64,000 nt of DNA from positions 5,763,538-5,827,537 of the forward strand of contig CM040742.1 of assembly GCA_022829145.1 (NCBI GenBank), given 5' to 3'. Every line of letters begins with the position of its first letter. The stretch's first letter is position 1. The notes under the pieces were generated by a model. That model was not told where the DNA came from and ran no database searches. It saw only the letters and a program-made list of their open reading frames with translations. This DNA is from Albula goreensis (lineage: Eukaryota > Chordata > Actinopteri > Albuliformes > Albulidae). This document shows positions 22,901 through 35,400 of the stretch, one piece after another. Position numbers and translations under genes: made by a program.

Positions 22901-25900
22901 GACCCAGATATTTGACATGAAATGACCCAGTGTCAGTTTCCCAAATTATTAATGTATTTCTTTTTTTTGAGCATTAAATACACTGAAAGTAGGGATACAT
23001 CTTTTGAGATTTCTGAGAACATGAATATTGTATTTCAATACACAGTGTATGAATATTTCATTTCCACATCATTAGAATGACCTTATCCTTACAATGTACT
23101 CAGTTGAAAAGTCCCTTATGGTAAGTAGGAGGTCGAGTCCGTTTAACACAAACATCCATACCTCAGGTTAATGGCAGGCGTACAGGAGCACAGTACAATC
23201 CTAGTTAACCTGCGACTGCCCTAATTTCACTCTGGGTAGAGCCACTGATGAAAGAAGGAGATTTCATGAATCATCCCCAGTCTTGAGGGGTGCAGATTGC
23301 TGAGGTCTTAATTTATGTAATTAGTAAACAAATATAACAATTAATAGATTATTTATACTAATATAGCAGTCAACCATTCAACCTTTATTGACTTAAACCC
23401 ATCCTACCAGATGGCAATTATACACATCTGCTGTGGACTTGTAGACATAGTAGACTACTGACAATGTTCTGGCTTGCATGTGTAACTGTTGAGTCCGTTG
23501 TGTACTTATGGTAGGCAAGTTACTGACTGAACCATTTTGAAGGGCTTTGTGCAGACACAGCATAGACCAAGTATACTTGAGCGTGGCATAAATCAACTCA
23601 ATAGCAACAGCAATTGCCAATAGCAATTTCACATATTCTGCATTTCATTTGGAAATACTGTCAGTATCCAGCCACAAGCCTTTTATAGGCAGTGAATCCA
23701 AACCCTTGAATGTAGAGAGTACTGTGTCATGTGTGTATGAAAGAACAGTGGTAATCATGTGCAAATCATGTGTGGTCATGGACATTTAAGTATGAGGGTT
23801 ATTCTTTTTTTGGGAGGTCAGTAGAACAGTTTGGCATTGGTCAATCATCAGTCAGAATTTATTAAATCAAATCAAATTGGGAAGAGGTTATCACTGAAAC
23901 AATATTGATTTTGTTAAGCCAAAAATGTATTCAAATTTTGCACCTTGGCTGTAAGACATGCCCTGACATGTGAAGTGATAGTCACAAGAAGCAGTAGTAA
24001 ATATGAATTGGGATTTTTGAATGCTCTGAACCATCTGAAGTAAAACCATGAAAACATTGAACTCCTCTCAGTCTCAGTTTGTTCTTCATGTTCCTGTAAT
24101 ATTCAAATAAGTAAAACTGAGTCAATCTGTACCAACCTGAGAACAACAAGCATATTTTCACTGGTGAGGCCACAAAAATCATTTTCATGTTTTTCAGATG
24201 CTTAAAAACATAATTTCCAGGGACAAAATCATTTTCTAGATGCTTAAAAAACTGTTTGATACTAGTTACTATAGAGTGACTGTAGTAGCTAAAGAGTTGT
24301 TTACTCTTTCCGATTTGTTGCTGGTTGGTCAAAAGGTCTGAGGCCAATCAAACAGATACATTTAGGTTATACTGTAACTCTACATGCTATATATATTGTA
24401 TGGAATTCTGAGTTGATACATGTAAATGTAATGGTCAGTGTAAAGGTGCTGAATATGAAAGCTGACATAGCATGCCCTCTGACCATTTTGTCAGTTTGCA
24501 TCAGAATTAAAAAATGTTTATGGAACCTATGACGCTTCTATGGATTTTTTTTTTTTTTATTATTGGAGCCTTTATCGAAAGTCTGTAATAATGAAGCACA
24601 TTAAAGTTAATGAGAAGTTTGTGTTTCGTTAGGTTACCTTTGGTCTCAGTGTACCTATAATTCCTTGTACATTTAAATGTTCACTGCTTAATTTCAGAAA
24701 CCATAATCATGGTATATATACTCTCATTGCCATTGTAACTAAGTGTTTGGATTATGCAGAAATAAATATGAGAGGAAAAGCCTTATGAGAAAAGAGAATA
24801 ATTTTCAATCATAATGTGTTGTGCTTATGGAAAACTAAAACATTCACTTAGCTTGAGATGTTAATATGCCATTACATTAGGCTGTAAACTCTACGGCTAT
24901 GCAGTAAGCAGCAGCAATGTGCACCATAAATCATATGAACTGAAGTGCCTCTGAATCTCCAGCAGAAGCCGTAGAGATAAAGGAAAGTTACAATGTTCAA
25001 AATCATTCGGAATGGCATCTATTTGAAAGGGGTCTTGGTCAAAAAGTGATACAACCAAAGAAGTCAAGATCTGATACGTGAATATAATTCATCCTAATTA
25101 TAATCCATGACTGCGGGATATTCATGCAAAGCATCTACACATGAGGAAACTGTATTAAAGTCGACCATCCTCTCTCGCATTTTGAGCAGTGTATGATAAG
25201 CAGTCAGTGTCTTTTGTGTCTATGCCTGTCTGTTGAAACGATACAAATAAACACATTCCCTAGGGGTTTACATGATACAGGGAAAGATTCTGGGACAGAA
25301 CAACAGGGTCACACAGCTAGCCTGGGGCCATACAGCTGTTTTCTTCCAGGGAGAACTAGGGAGGTTTTCAGGCCACGCGTTTCGGATCGATGGCATCCTT
25401 GACTGTATCCTGTTTACTAAATAGCTCACTGGTTCTAACTGTGTCTGCTCCACTGGTGAACTGGACAGGGATAAAACCAACCTCAAACAGTCTTCCCTTA
25501 ACAAGCTGTGTTCTTCATAGAGAAAATTGTTTGTCTTCCTGTTTCACGTAAATGTGACTGTCTTCAGCCAGCAGCGGGTATATGAGCTGCAGACAACCTA
25601 ACAGCTTGCCAACCGCGCCACCATGCTATGCCGATGTGAGTCAGGAGCCAGCATGTTTCCCTTCCTAATGTTCAGAGGGACTCCCGATGTTCGCTCAGGT
25701 TTGTTTTCCCAGGTGTGGGCGGCGAGCGAGCGCAGCAGGGCCAAGAAACACGCGCTCCCTTACTACCACTTGAATGGTCTGGAGTCTGCTGGAGGAATAG
25801 AGGCCTACAGCGCTTTAACACATAGCTACAAATCAAGCTCCACTGACAGACAAAAGCAAGAGATATGAGCGCAAATGTTTCTGCATTTTGTCCTGTTTTA

Positions 25901-26685
25901 CAGAAGAATAGGGCTTCCATTGAAGTACCTTTTTTCTGAGTCATTATTTTATTAAGAGGTTTACAATCAATTGACCTTGTTGAAGGTCAGCAAAAACTAA
26001 TGAAAATAGCTTGCCATGTTTATATTTAAATGCTACCAGTTGCTTGTACTTATTTTAAGGTCATTGAAACACACTGTAATACGTGTGCACAGTATTGTCT
26101 TGCTGCCACCGATTTTATTCAAAAACTCATCATATAGAAAATGAATTAATTGAATTACTGAATTATTTTTAATCATTTTTGTTTATTATATTTTTGTCGG
26201 ACAGTTCCTATCCTATCCTTCCTTAAACAGCATCAGTGCTGGCGAGAAAAAACTATGTATTTCAGTATCAGTTAAAGCTACATCACCCACTCAAGTTGAT
26301 ATCTTTTTCTCTTTCTGTTGAACAACCAATTCCATAGTCACACAAATGTAATCCATTTCCAACCATAAGTATAGAGTGGAATTAGTGGGAGAGCTTACCT
26401 GTATTGACCACTGATAAAATTGCATTTCCCATCCACTATGGTTCTCACCACTTACCTCAGCTTCTGGATCCTGCATGGGAGAATTATGAACTCAGAAAAA
26501 TAATCTCAACACAATCACTACGGGGAACGAGCAGCAGCATTGGACAATAGCCTCCTTATTGTGAGTAATTATTTCACAGTGTGTCTGTGACCCAGCAAAC
26601 AAGGAGGATGGAATGGTAACAGTAAGATGTGATTCTGGAGTAGCAGATTAGAAATTCAACCTCATTTGAACAAAAAAAAAATATA
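19991..26685. other. Intron 1 segment with small repeats and one perfect hairpin
   Basis: AT-rich unrecognised DNA. Visible structure is a perfect hairpin (22191-22225), a degenerate direct duplication (24174-24210 and 24223-24253, sharing ATCATTTTC and AGATGCTTAAAAA), and a poly-T run near 24547. A GC-richer patch at about 25560-25800 could be a conserved element. No gene supported. Confidence 0.45.
22191..22225. other. Perfect 13-bp inverted repeat (hairpin)
   Basis: GGCTGTACCTTGC (22191-22203) is followed by a 9-nt loop and its exact reverse complement (22213-22225). The stem is too short for a typical microRNA precursor, and flanking bases do not extend the pairing. Confidence 0.9.
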
Positions 26686-26689
26686 TTTT

Positions 26690-26752
26690 TATTTAGCTTT
26701 ATTTAACCAGGAAGTCTCATTGAGATTCGGAATCTCTTTTGCAAGAGAGACC
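26690..26752 (+). repeat. Dispersed teleost-type repeat fragment, copy 2
   Basis: Reads TTATTTAACCAGGAAGTCTC, then ATTGAGAT, AATCTCTTTTGCAAGAGAGA and CCTGG. It is homologous to the reverse complement of 4205-4290. The family is common in fish but not named here. Confidence 0.6.
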
Positions 26753-26759
26753 TGGAAAT

Positions 26760-29700
26760 AACGATAAGTAATGATTCTGGCAAGGTTGGAAAATACAATA
26801 TGCAATAGATGAAAAAAGTATATAAAGGTCTTAATCATTCAGGTCAACATAGAAAGAAAATTTATTTTCATCAAATCATCATAAAGACAAAATAACAAAT
26901 TATTTTATTTTATTATTTTTTAAGAGGACACGATATGTGTCTGTGTGAATGTGGCTAGTTGGGGAACCCTGTTGTTTTGCCAGCTTTGAAGGGTTGTTCT
27001 GAAAACATTTTGAAAACATATTTTCAAAGCTAGTCATATCTCATAAATATGATGCAGGAGAACAATTTCCTGTCACATTCAAATAATTATAAAACCACTG
27101 CTTGTGATGCAATTTTAATTCAACGTAATTATAATAATTAAACTTATTCAATGTCCATGGAAAGACACATTCTGGCTACTCTCACCATTTACTATACAGT
27201 ACAAACCATGGCATTAGTCCTTGCGTGATGTGAGCTAACCGAAATGTTTTAAACAGAAATGCCTCCGTCAGTGCCGATTAGTTTCCACACATCCTTTCTC
27301 ATTTGCTTTGGATATACCTATTTATGGGCCAAAGAGGGCTTGTGTTGGTCTCTGTGGTTAAAAGGTGGAGACAGATCAGAGATGACAGTCCATGCAGGCT
27401 ATTTTTTTTTTCTCTTTCTCATCAACCCTCTTGAGTCAAGCAACGGGGAATGGCGAGGTTATTTCAGATGAAACTCTTCAGGCACTTCTCCAAAAGTGTT
27501 CAGACTGTGCCCATTCTGTAGAACCACTGGGTCTTCTCAAGGACAAACAGCTGTTTTTTTTTTTTTTTTTGCTTGTGGCCTTTCTTAATGCTTTGGCTTC
27601 ATTAGTCACCTCTAGATTTGAAGTGTATCTTTATCTTTTGCAAAAGCACACCCTGTATAATGTGCAGAAATGTGCTGTTACATTTTGGTAAAGTGCTTTG
27701 TTTATCCTTATGCCCCTTGTGTGTTTTTGCTCTGCATGTCTCAGTAACTAATGTTAACATTTTTTAATGTTAATAAAAGTCAGTTATGATTAACGCCCTG
27801 AACGCCGAGGGTGCACTGAACCACATTGCCCCTATGTGTGTAATTCTAATTATTGTAGATCTTTGAAGTTGTACTGTATCTTGCTAAAACTAATTTATTA
27901 AAGTGTCAGTCCAGACAAATTTACTTTCTGGTATTTTTCAAAGACATATTAATGAATAAAAAGCTAAAAAAAATAGAAAAATAGAAAATAGCTATTAAGG
28001 AGTTCTCAGGACGATTTGAAAAGTGATGCCCCTCATTTCTCAGTAACTTTATGAACAAATAAGATGTTATGATCTGCAATATATACAAGGACATATGTCA
28101 CAGAACATGGGGATTTATTTTAGAGGGTCAAATGAAAATTGTCTTCAATAGCCAAAATCCTCATACATTCACTGACGTCAATTTTCTGATTGAGTCATGT
28201 GCAACACCGTTTCAAAACTAGAAGGTGTGATGTAACTGAAAAAATCAGCAGGTAGAATCAAATGGGCCCCTGTTGGAAAAAACTATGTTTTGTTTCAGAT
28301 TGAGAACATTATTGGAAATGTAAATTTATGTCTGGAAACCAACTGGCTACTCATTACACAAATCGTTATGTCTACACCACTTCTTCTTCAGTCTGTGTGG
28401 GTAATCTACACCTGGGTTAATTACTGTACATAGTTTAATTTAGCTGGAAAAAAAGAGTAGAATGTCAAAGAAAAACTTTTTGTTTTTTAAATTTAAGGCA
28501 TTTGAACTTGAATTGTAAACTTATTTGCGAGTAGTTGTTCCAAAATCACTTTTTAAAATGTACTGTAGTACTCCAGTTTTTTTTTGGCTAGCAGTCTTAA
28601 TCTAAAACAAGCTTTCACACCTGTCACATCAAACCAAAGGAAACCATTCTAAAATGTCCCCTCCAAATTAACCATGCAAGAAAGATTATTCATTTTGGAT
28701 TATATATATATATTTTCAAGGAAGGAAGAAAAATGTTTGAAACTCAGAAGGCTCTGTTTTTATTTGCGCCTCTGACAGCTTCTGAGGACCGCACTGTTAT
28801 TCAAAAACAGAAGCCTCACTTGTTTACATTTTGCATAAATTATACTCTGATATTGGAAAGCAGCGTACCTATATATGCTCTAAACACTATGTTAAATACA
28901 CATGGGTAATAGAGTATCCTGGCATTAAAATACATTAATTAGCCTTTGGTTTATTAGCTTTCCAGTAGACGGTGAACTGTGAGGTGGAACCCTACTACAT
29001 GTAAAGATAGAAAAACGAAATTTTACTCATTTCTTTTAGGTTCTTGAAACAAGTAAACTACTGGTTCTTCACCTGTGTGTAATGTCATTTTCATAAAGGG
29101 TGTTTGAGGTATTCTACTTTGTCTAACAGATAGGGGAACATGTGTAAGATTGGGACACTCATTTGATTATAAATGTAAGTACTTCTGTATTATTTCTTTG
29201 CACATGCGGTGTAAGCCAAAAAAAAAAAAAGTAATTGTGAGGCCATAATTACTTTAATGCATTGTTACAAATGCTTTCACTATGGTTATATTACAGGCAG
29301 AAGCTGGAGGTTCAGACATGTAATTCATTTACTTCCGTTTTAAAGGTTGTTACTTTGTACATTTTCCCATTAAGAGTTGCTGTAAACCATTTTGTAGAGA
29401 ACATTTTTGTCATCAGTTTTATACTCTGTTGTACACGAATCACTTTTTTGACAGTTTGAAGAATTGAAGAATCACAAAGCACAAAATAAAAGGAACAGGA
29501 GTACAATTGTGGTGCTGGGTGGAACGAGTGAGTGACATGTAGTGCTCTCCCCCTCCCCCTTTTTTTTCTGGATGGAAGGAGAGTCTTTTAGGAGCAAAGC
29601 GAGAGGTGAGGACACCACACTAAGTGTTCACCAGAAGTGTAGCACAGCTGACTCACCACGCACTGGAATATCAATGTGGCCTACTTGATATTCCTGTAAC

Positions 29701-31895
29701 ATCCACTACAGGAGCTGGAACATTGCCCTATCTCCCGGTGCAGACCATTGGCTGGGGGCCTGCGTCACCCGGCCAATGGAAGTGAGTGCAGCTTGGCCTG
29801 GCCCCTTTTTTCAGAGCATGCTGTCAACCAGGAGGCATTAGGATGCTACACATGTTCGGAAGTAGGTGAAATGAGCATACCTCAGCTGTCGATTGAAGGA
29901 CAGTGACTAAGGGAAAAAAGGGAAAACTTTCTGAAATGTATGTAAAGACCCTCCGCTATCAGGTAGCCGGACTGTAGTGTTAAAATCTAAGCGTTCAGTG
30001 AATGTCTTATAAAGCTTATGTACTGTGACTGCTCATTTCTCCTGGGGAGATTGCAGCTTTAGGCTACTGTGTGACTCATATTCTCCCTTTGCAGTCGAGC
30101 ACTTACGGTCTTCAACCATCATTCTTTATGGAATCCGTAAATGAAGCACATTTAGCTAGATGCCCACGTGTTGCATAATAGTACTCATTCATTTACTCTT
30201 TCAAGAACACAGAACACCCCCGACGATACCTTTTACATCCATGCACACACTGGAATTGCAAATGGTTATTGAAACGGGGCAATAAACTGATGCATAATTA
30301 CAACTGTTTGATCCAAGAATGGCAAAGTGTTTCTCAACACATGGGATGTGTGAATAACAGCGCACTGTGGGGAGTCCTGAGTTTTCAAAGCAGGGTGTTT
30401 AACAATGCTTGTTACATATGTGAATTCACATCAAAAGCACGATTTAAAATGGCAGACGAGCGTGCATCCCAGGCTGCTTTTCTTCGGTCGTATTGTCACC
30501 ATCCTCAGTTACACCCATGTGAACGCCGGCAATAGAATGCCGAGCATGCAGAGGATACTTCTCACAATAGCATCAGCTGAATCTCTTTTTTTTTTTCTTT
30601 CTTTTTGAGCCTCACTTGGTTTTCTCACATATTTCTGAGACTTTGCTTTCTAATTATAATGAGCTCTCTGGGTTCCTAAAAACAGTGCTTGTGATGAAGG
30701 CATGAGAACTTCACACTGTCTATAATCTGAAGGCAAGGTCTACACAAAGTATTCCCCAACATTCCCACCTGACACCAAGCTTGAAATATCAAATTCACTA
30801 GCAGATGGAGCATTTTTTCATCCACTGTTTTCAAGGACCTGTTTTTTTGGTGACAGAACAACTCAACTCAAATTTCCTTGACTTAATGTGCATGTATAGT
30901 GTGCTCTGACACATCATACACATTTCCAAAGACTTAAAATCATGGCTGTTGTTATTATTTATATATTATTTTCCTGTGTATTTACTCTTCATACCACATC
31001 TCAAAGAAGGACCTGTCCAATGGTCTGTAGGAACTGCTTGGCCTTCCACACAGCTACCTGACAGGCCCGTGTGATCTTATGGGTGGCATAATGCAGCCGA
31101 GCAGACCCGGCTTGGGATGAGGTGTCTCTGTGAACCTGCTCTAAGCACATTTATATTGATCAATCCTGCTCCTCGTAGCCTGTGTCCCCGGAGACTCATC
31201 AATTTAACCAATAGAATAAATGTGCTACCGTATACCCTGCACAAATTTTTTAATCAGAATGTATTTAGTGCTGCCTTTAAAATGAATTGGTATAAAGCGC
31301 TTAACACGATACAGACAGAAGCCCCAGTACAAGAGGATTAAATTAGCTCAATGAAATTATTCTCTATACTACTCTTACTGCTGTAATATTGTGAGTAGCC
31401 ATGCAACTAGTCACAGTGACAATACAATGATAAAATAAAATAAACTTATTAAGTTTATACTTGTATTATTGTATGAGAGTACTCTGGTATGATCAAACAG
31501 TAGACCAGTGTGATAGTGGCAGTAGTAGTTTAAAGGATAGAAATTGAACTGAATATCATTATAAGTTAGCAAAATCCACTAAAGAGAGGATATTCAATCC
31601 TGTATTGGTAACCAGGTTAGGATTGGCTGTAGCAGTCACATCACGCCTAAAGATATGAACAGATGCGTTGGTTCCTTTACCTGGATGCTAAATGCATTGA
31701 TCACATTATGGGAAGAGAACCATATTCTATTTGTTACAAAGGGAAGAAAGTGAAAAAAATACAGTAAAATATAACATGGTACATCAGACCATTAATTGCT
31801 TGCAGTTGAAGTAAGCTGTTGATGTTAGAGATCAGTGTCTATAGGCCAAGTCAGAATATTTTTAAACAAAGGCCAAAGCGCCACTTCTGTGTATG
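26760..31895. other. Intron 1 segment with a CCAAT/CRE-like patch
   Basis: AT-rich with poly-T (27552-27570) and poly-A (29219-29231) runs. The only notable part is about 29640-29830, which is GC-richer, with a hairpin and paired CCAAT motifs described separately. Another GC-richer patch is at about 31010-31200. No gene supported. Confidence 0.45.
29665..29779. promoter_or_regulatory. Inverted CCAAT pair with CRE-like site and adjacent hairpin
   Basis: CCATTGGC (29745-29752) and its exact reverse complement GCCAATGG (29772-29779) flank a TGCGTCA motif (29761-29767). This arrangement is reminiscent of NF-Y/CREB-type promoter modules. Just upstream, GGAATATCAA (29665-29674) is mirrored by TTGATATTCC (29685-29694), a perfect 10-bp stem with a 10-nt loop. 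It could be an intronic promoter or enhancer, or coincidence in a GC-richer patch. Confidence 0.3.
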
Positions 31896-31900
31896 TAACC

Positions 31901-32437
31901 AGCATCAGGTCAGAACTAGTGACTTAACCAGCATCAGGTTAGAACTAGCGACGTAAGCAGCATCAGGTCAGAACTAGCGACTTAAGCAGCATCAGGTCAG
32001 AACTACCGACTTAAGCAGTATCCGGTCAGAACTAGTGACTTAAGCAGCATCAGGTCAGAACTACCGACTTAAGCAGCATCCGGTCAGAACTAGCGACTTA
32101 AGCAGCATCAGGTCAGAACTACCGACTTAAGCAGCATCCGGTCAGAACTAGTGACTTAAGCAGCATCAGGTCAGAACTACCGACTTAAGCAGCATCCGGT
32201 CAGAACTAGTGACTTAAGCAGCATCAGGTCAGAACTACCGACTTAAGCAGCATCCGGTCAGAACTAGTGACTTAAGCAGCATCAGGTCAGAACAAGCGAC
32301 TTAAGCAGCATCAGGTCAGAACTAGCGACTTAAGCAGCGTCAGGTCAGAACTAGCGACTTAAGCAGCGTCAGGTCAGAACTAGCGACTTAAGCAGCATCA
32401 GGTCAGAACTAGCAACTAAAGCAGCATAAGGTCTATG
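31901..32437. repeat. 29-bp minisatellite, 18 full copies plus a partial
   Basis: Units AGCATCAGGTCAGAACTAGC plus GACTTAAGC recur every 29 bp from 31901 to 32422 without indels, followed by a 15-bp partial copy. From 31988 to 32277 two variants alternate strictly: one with CAGG...CTACCG, one with CCGG...CTAGTG or CTAGCG. This makes five consecutive 58-bp dimers. Outer units are simple monomers; two adjacent ones share AGCGTC. The regular length and alternating variants show recent unequal exchange by two-unit steps. Confidence 0.97.
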
Positions 32438-32439
32438 TA

Positions 32440-35400
32440 ACAAAAATGTGGTCGCACTGGCCACATGTATTCATGGATGGGGCAAGCGGTAACAGGTTCC
32501 ATGAATGGACGTATTGACATTTTAACCAGACGCCATTTCAGAAAAGGACTAACCATATAGTCACCTACCCAAGAGGTGCTCTTCATTCATAAGTCGCTAG
32601 CGTCGTTCAACTCTTAACAAAGACTGGCGCAGCTGTGCCAAGCCTGCCGCGCCATGCACATCCATTGATGGAGGTTTTTGCTGAGAGCTGTGATTAGAGT
32701 CGCAATGATTACCGCCTCTGTGAAACTGATTCGCTGATGAGAGATCGTTGCCTTGCCTTGTTTCGAGTCCACGCCGTCCACTTATCTCCCAAGCGAAAGG
32801 GCACTCTCATCTGCGTAATGTGCCCCCCCCCTCCCGCCCCTTCTCCAAGATTTAATAAATGCATTTCGAGATGAGAGTAGCGACAGAAAAGGACTGCTTC
32901 CACAGTAAACAGGCAAGAACAAAGGGCCCGTCTCTCAGCACATTTTTTTGCTTCCACTTTGTTGATCCGTCCAAAGCGAAGGTGCGGTTGGCTTTAGGGC
33001 TTCAGCATAGCTCATGCAAGCAAGACGTACTTTGATCAAATCATAAACATCGACCTGGAGAATGGGATACAGTATTCTGCTTGTAGATATTGAGACGTTT
33101 GGGTTTAAATTGTACATCCCGCAGCTTTTGCTGATTTTGTGCACTTTGGTTTTATTGTCTAATTTTTAAAGAAAAAAAAACACCTGTTGATTTTTACATT
33201 CCTTTTATGATGCTTATACGAGGTATGAACATGGAAAGAAGTAACATTGTCTGCACTAAATTTGCAATATTTTCACTTGCTGCTTCCTTCTAAAAACATG
33301 GTGTTCTTTTTAACAAGACTAGGAAATTAGGGCAGTCAGTTTTATTTTCAGAAGCTAAATCTTGCCATGAACCAGTTTCAGTAATTAGATGGGATAAAGT
33401 TTTAAATGTTTGCAGCCTCTTAGAGGCACTGCACCAAGACATCAATAAATAAATCATTTTTAAAAACCTATCATTTGATATGTTGTTTCTTACTTTGCAA
33501 ACAAGCATTTTCTTCGAGCAACCTCTCACATGAAACAATGTGAGTTGTAGATGGATTGATCCTCTGCAGTTATTTTATTATGTAGGCATTTCATTTTTTA
33601 TGTATATATAATATGCCAGTGGATGATGGCTTGCAAAGATTTTTTTTGTTTTGTACAGCTGGAACCAGGCTACATTGCTTTGTCCATATTCTGGATGGCT
33701 ATCCTTCATCTTTTGGTCATGCCAGCCCATGTCAACTCAACATATTGAGCCTGAATGCCGTTTTATTTATATGGCATGATAAAAAAAACTAGCAAGACAT
33801 GATTGCAGTGAGTAACCGGAGGAAGAAGTTGGCAGAATTATGGATCCTTGGCAATATTGAGTGTGATGTCATCTTTTAAAGGTCTGACTGGCGATAATGC
33901 GCAAATGAGGAAGCTGCCGCTCCTGCTTGTGGTAGCCTCGTTCCAGCTATTCGGCTATGGAAAAGGGACTTTTATGATAACAGTCAGCTAATGGCATAGC
34001 CCAGGAGCAAACCTGCAACTTTTTGCACTTTTGAATTGTTTGCTTTAAAGAAAAAGAAATGGCAAGCAAGATGAAATGCATTGATTCCTTTGCTTTCAGA
34101 TTAGGGGAGTCTTGATGTATTAATCAAGGATAAAAGTATAATTTAAATTTTAAATAATTTAGTAGTATTTAAATCTTTGAAAATGTTTTTGGCTCAAAGA
34201 AATGGGACTCATGTAAATTTGCCTAATACCCCATAGCCCTTGACAAGATTTAGTGATTGGCCAAAATCTAAAACAAATTTAATTAAGTTTTTTTTTTCTT
34301 ATACAGCTTGCAAATACTAATATTTACAACAAATTCTTAGCTAATTGTCATTGCACTGTAATTGAAACACAATTGGACATCTCATTGACATGTGAATTAT
34401 GCACATTTCTATAAGTATATGGGTGATATGTGGGTGGTATTCAGTTAATCAGTCTTACTCATGCCATTTACAACCAAATTGTCACTCATTGCTTTATAAT
34501 GGGCTTCATTGTTTTCCAGGGGGAATCAAAAAAACATGAAAGTCCATTTAAGTCAAACAACCCTCAATGACGTTGGAAGTAAGCCGCCATAGGCAATTCT
34601 CCAATCCACTTAGCAACATATCCTTACTTCTTTCCAAACCGCAGAGGCATGAATGGCCAACTTAACCAGTTTAACCCACGTAACAACCAGTGTTCCCCAT
34701 CAAGGCTGGGTCAATCGTTGCCCCGCCTGTGTAACCTCTGGCCCCAATAATCGTGGTCATGACTGCTTCCTCAACACACGTCTGACTGCGTCAGTCACCT
34801 GGAGGCCCCAAAGCACAAAAAAACCGTAAAAATTCATTATTGTATTTATCTTTAAAAAATCTTTAAATAAATTACAGAAACACCTGTCATGGCCTCATTT
34901 ACGAGGTGGACTGGCAAGAAAAAACACTTATTATCTGTGTCATTTTTGTAATAATCAAAAAGGTCTTTACAATGAATCCTTTACACTTAATTTGCAGCAG
35001 TTGCAGTCTGCCACTGTGAGGAAGCAATAACCCTGCTAATCAAAATGTGAGAAAATTAGACCCCACCCCCGTTAAGTTACTGTAAAGGTAAATGTTGTCG
35101 GAGCAAATTTGTACTGTATGAAATGAAATCCCAGGCAAAAGACCTTTAATATTCACAGAGCTCCATAAAATATGCATACATGTTTGACTTTTAAGTTTTT
35201 TAATCATGTGAATCCATTTGAATGCATCCATTAGAAGCCCACGGCCAGTGAAGCTGTCGGTCCATCAATATCTTGTAAATCGGTGCTACGGTTATCTATA
35301 CAGTGGCTACTAATTGCAGGACCATTCGCATACTGTTTTGTCTTCACTGGATAAGTGATTGATGGTAATTACCAGATAATCCCCATCTCAATCCTAATCT

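Noticed and set aside
31901..32437. Possible CRISPR array (regular 29-bp units)
   Set aside because: There are no unique spacers; units are directly adjacent and the host is a vertebrate. It is a minisatellite.
17652..33903. Shared 11-mer GATAATGCGCA at 17652 and 33893
   Set aside because: Hundreds of matching 11-mer pairs are expected by chance in 64 kb; no extended similarity surrounds it.
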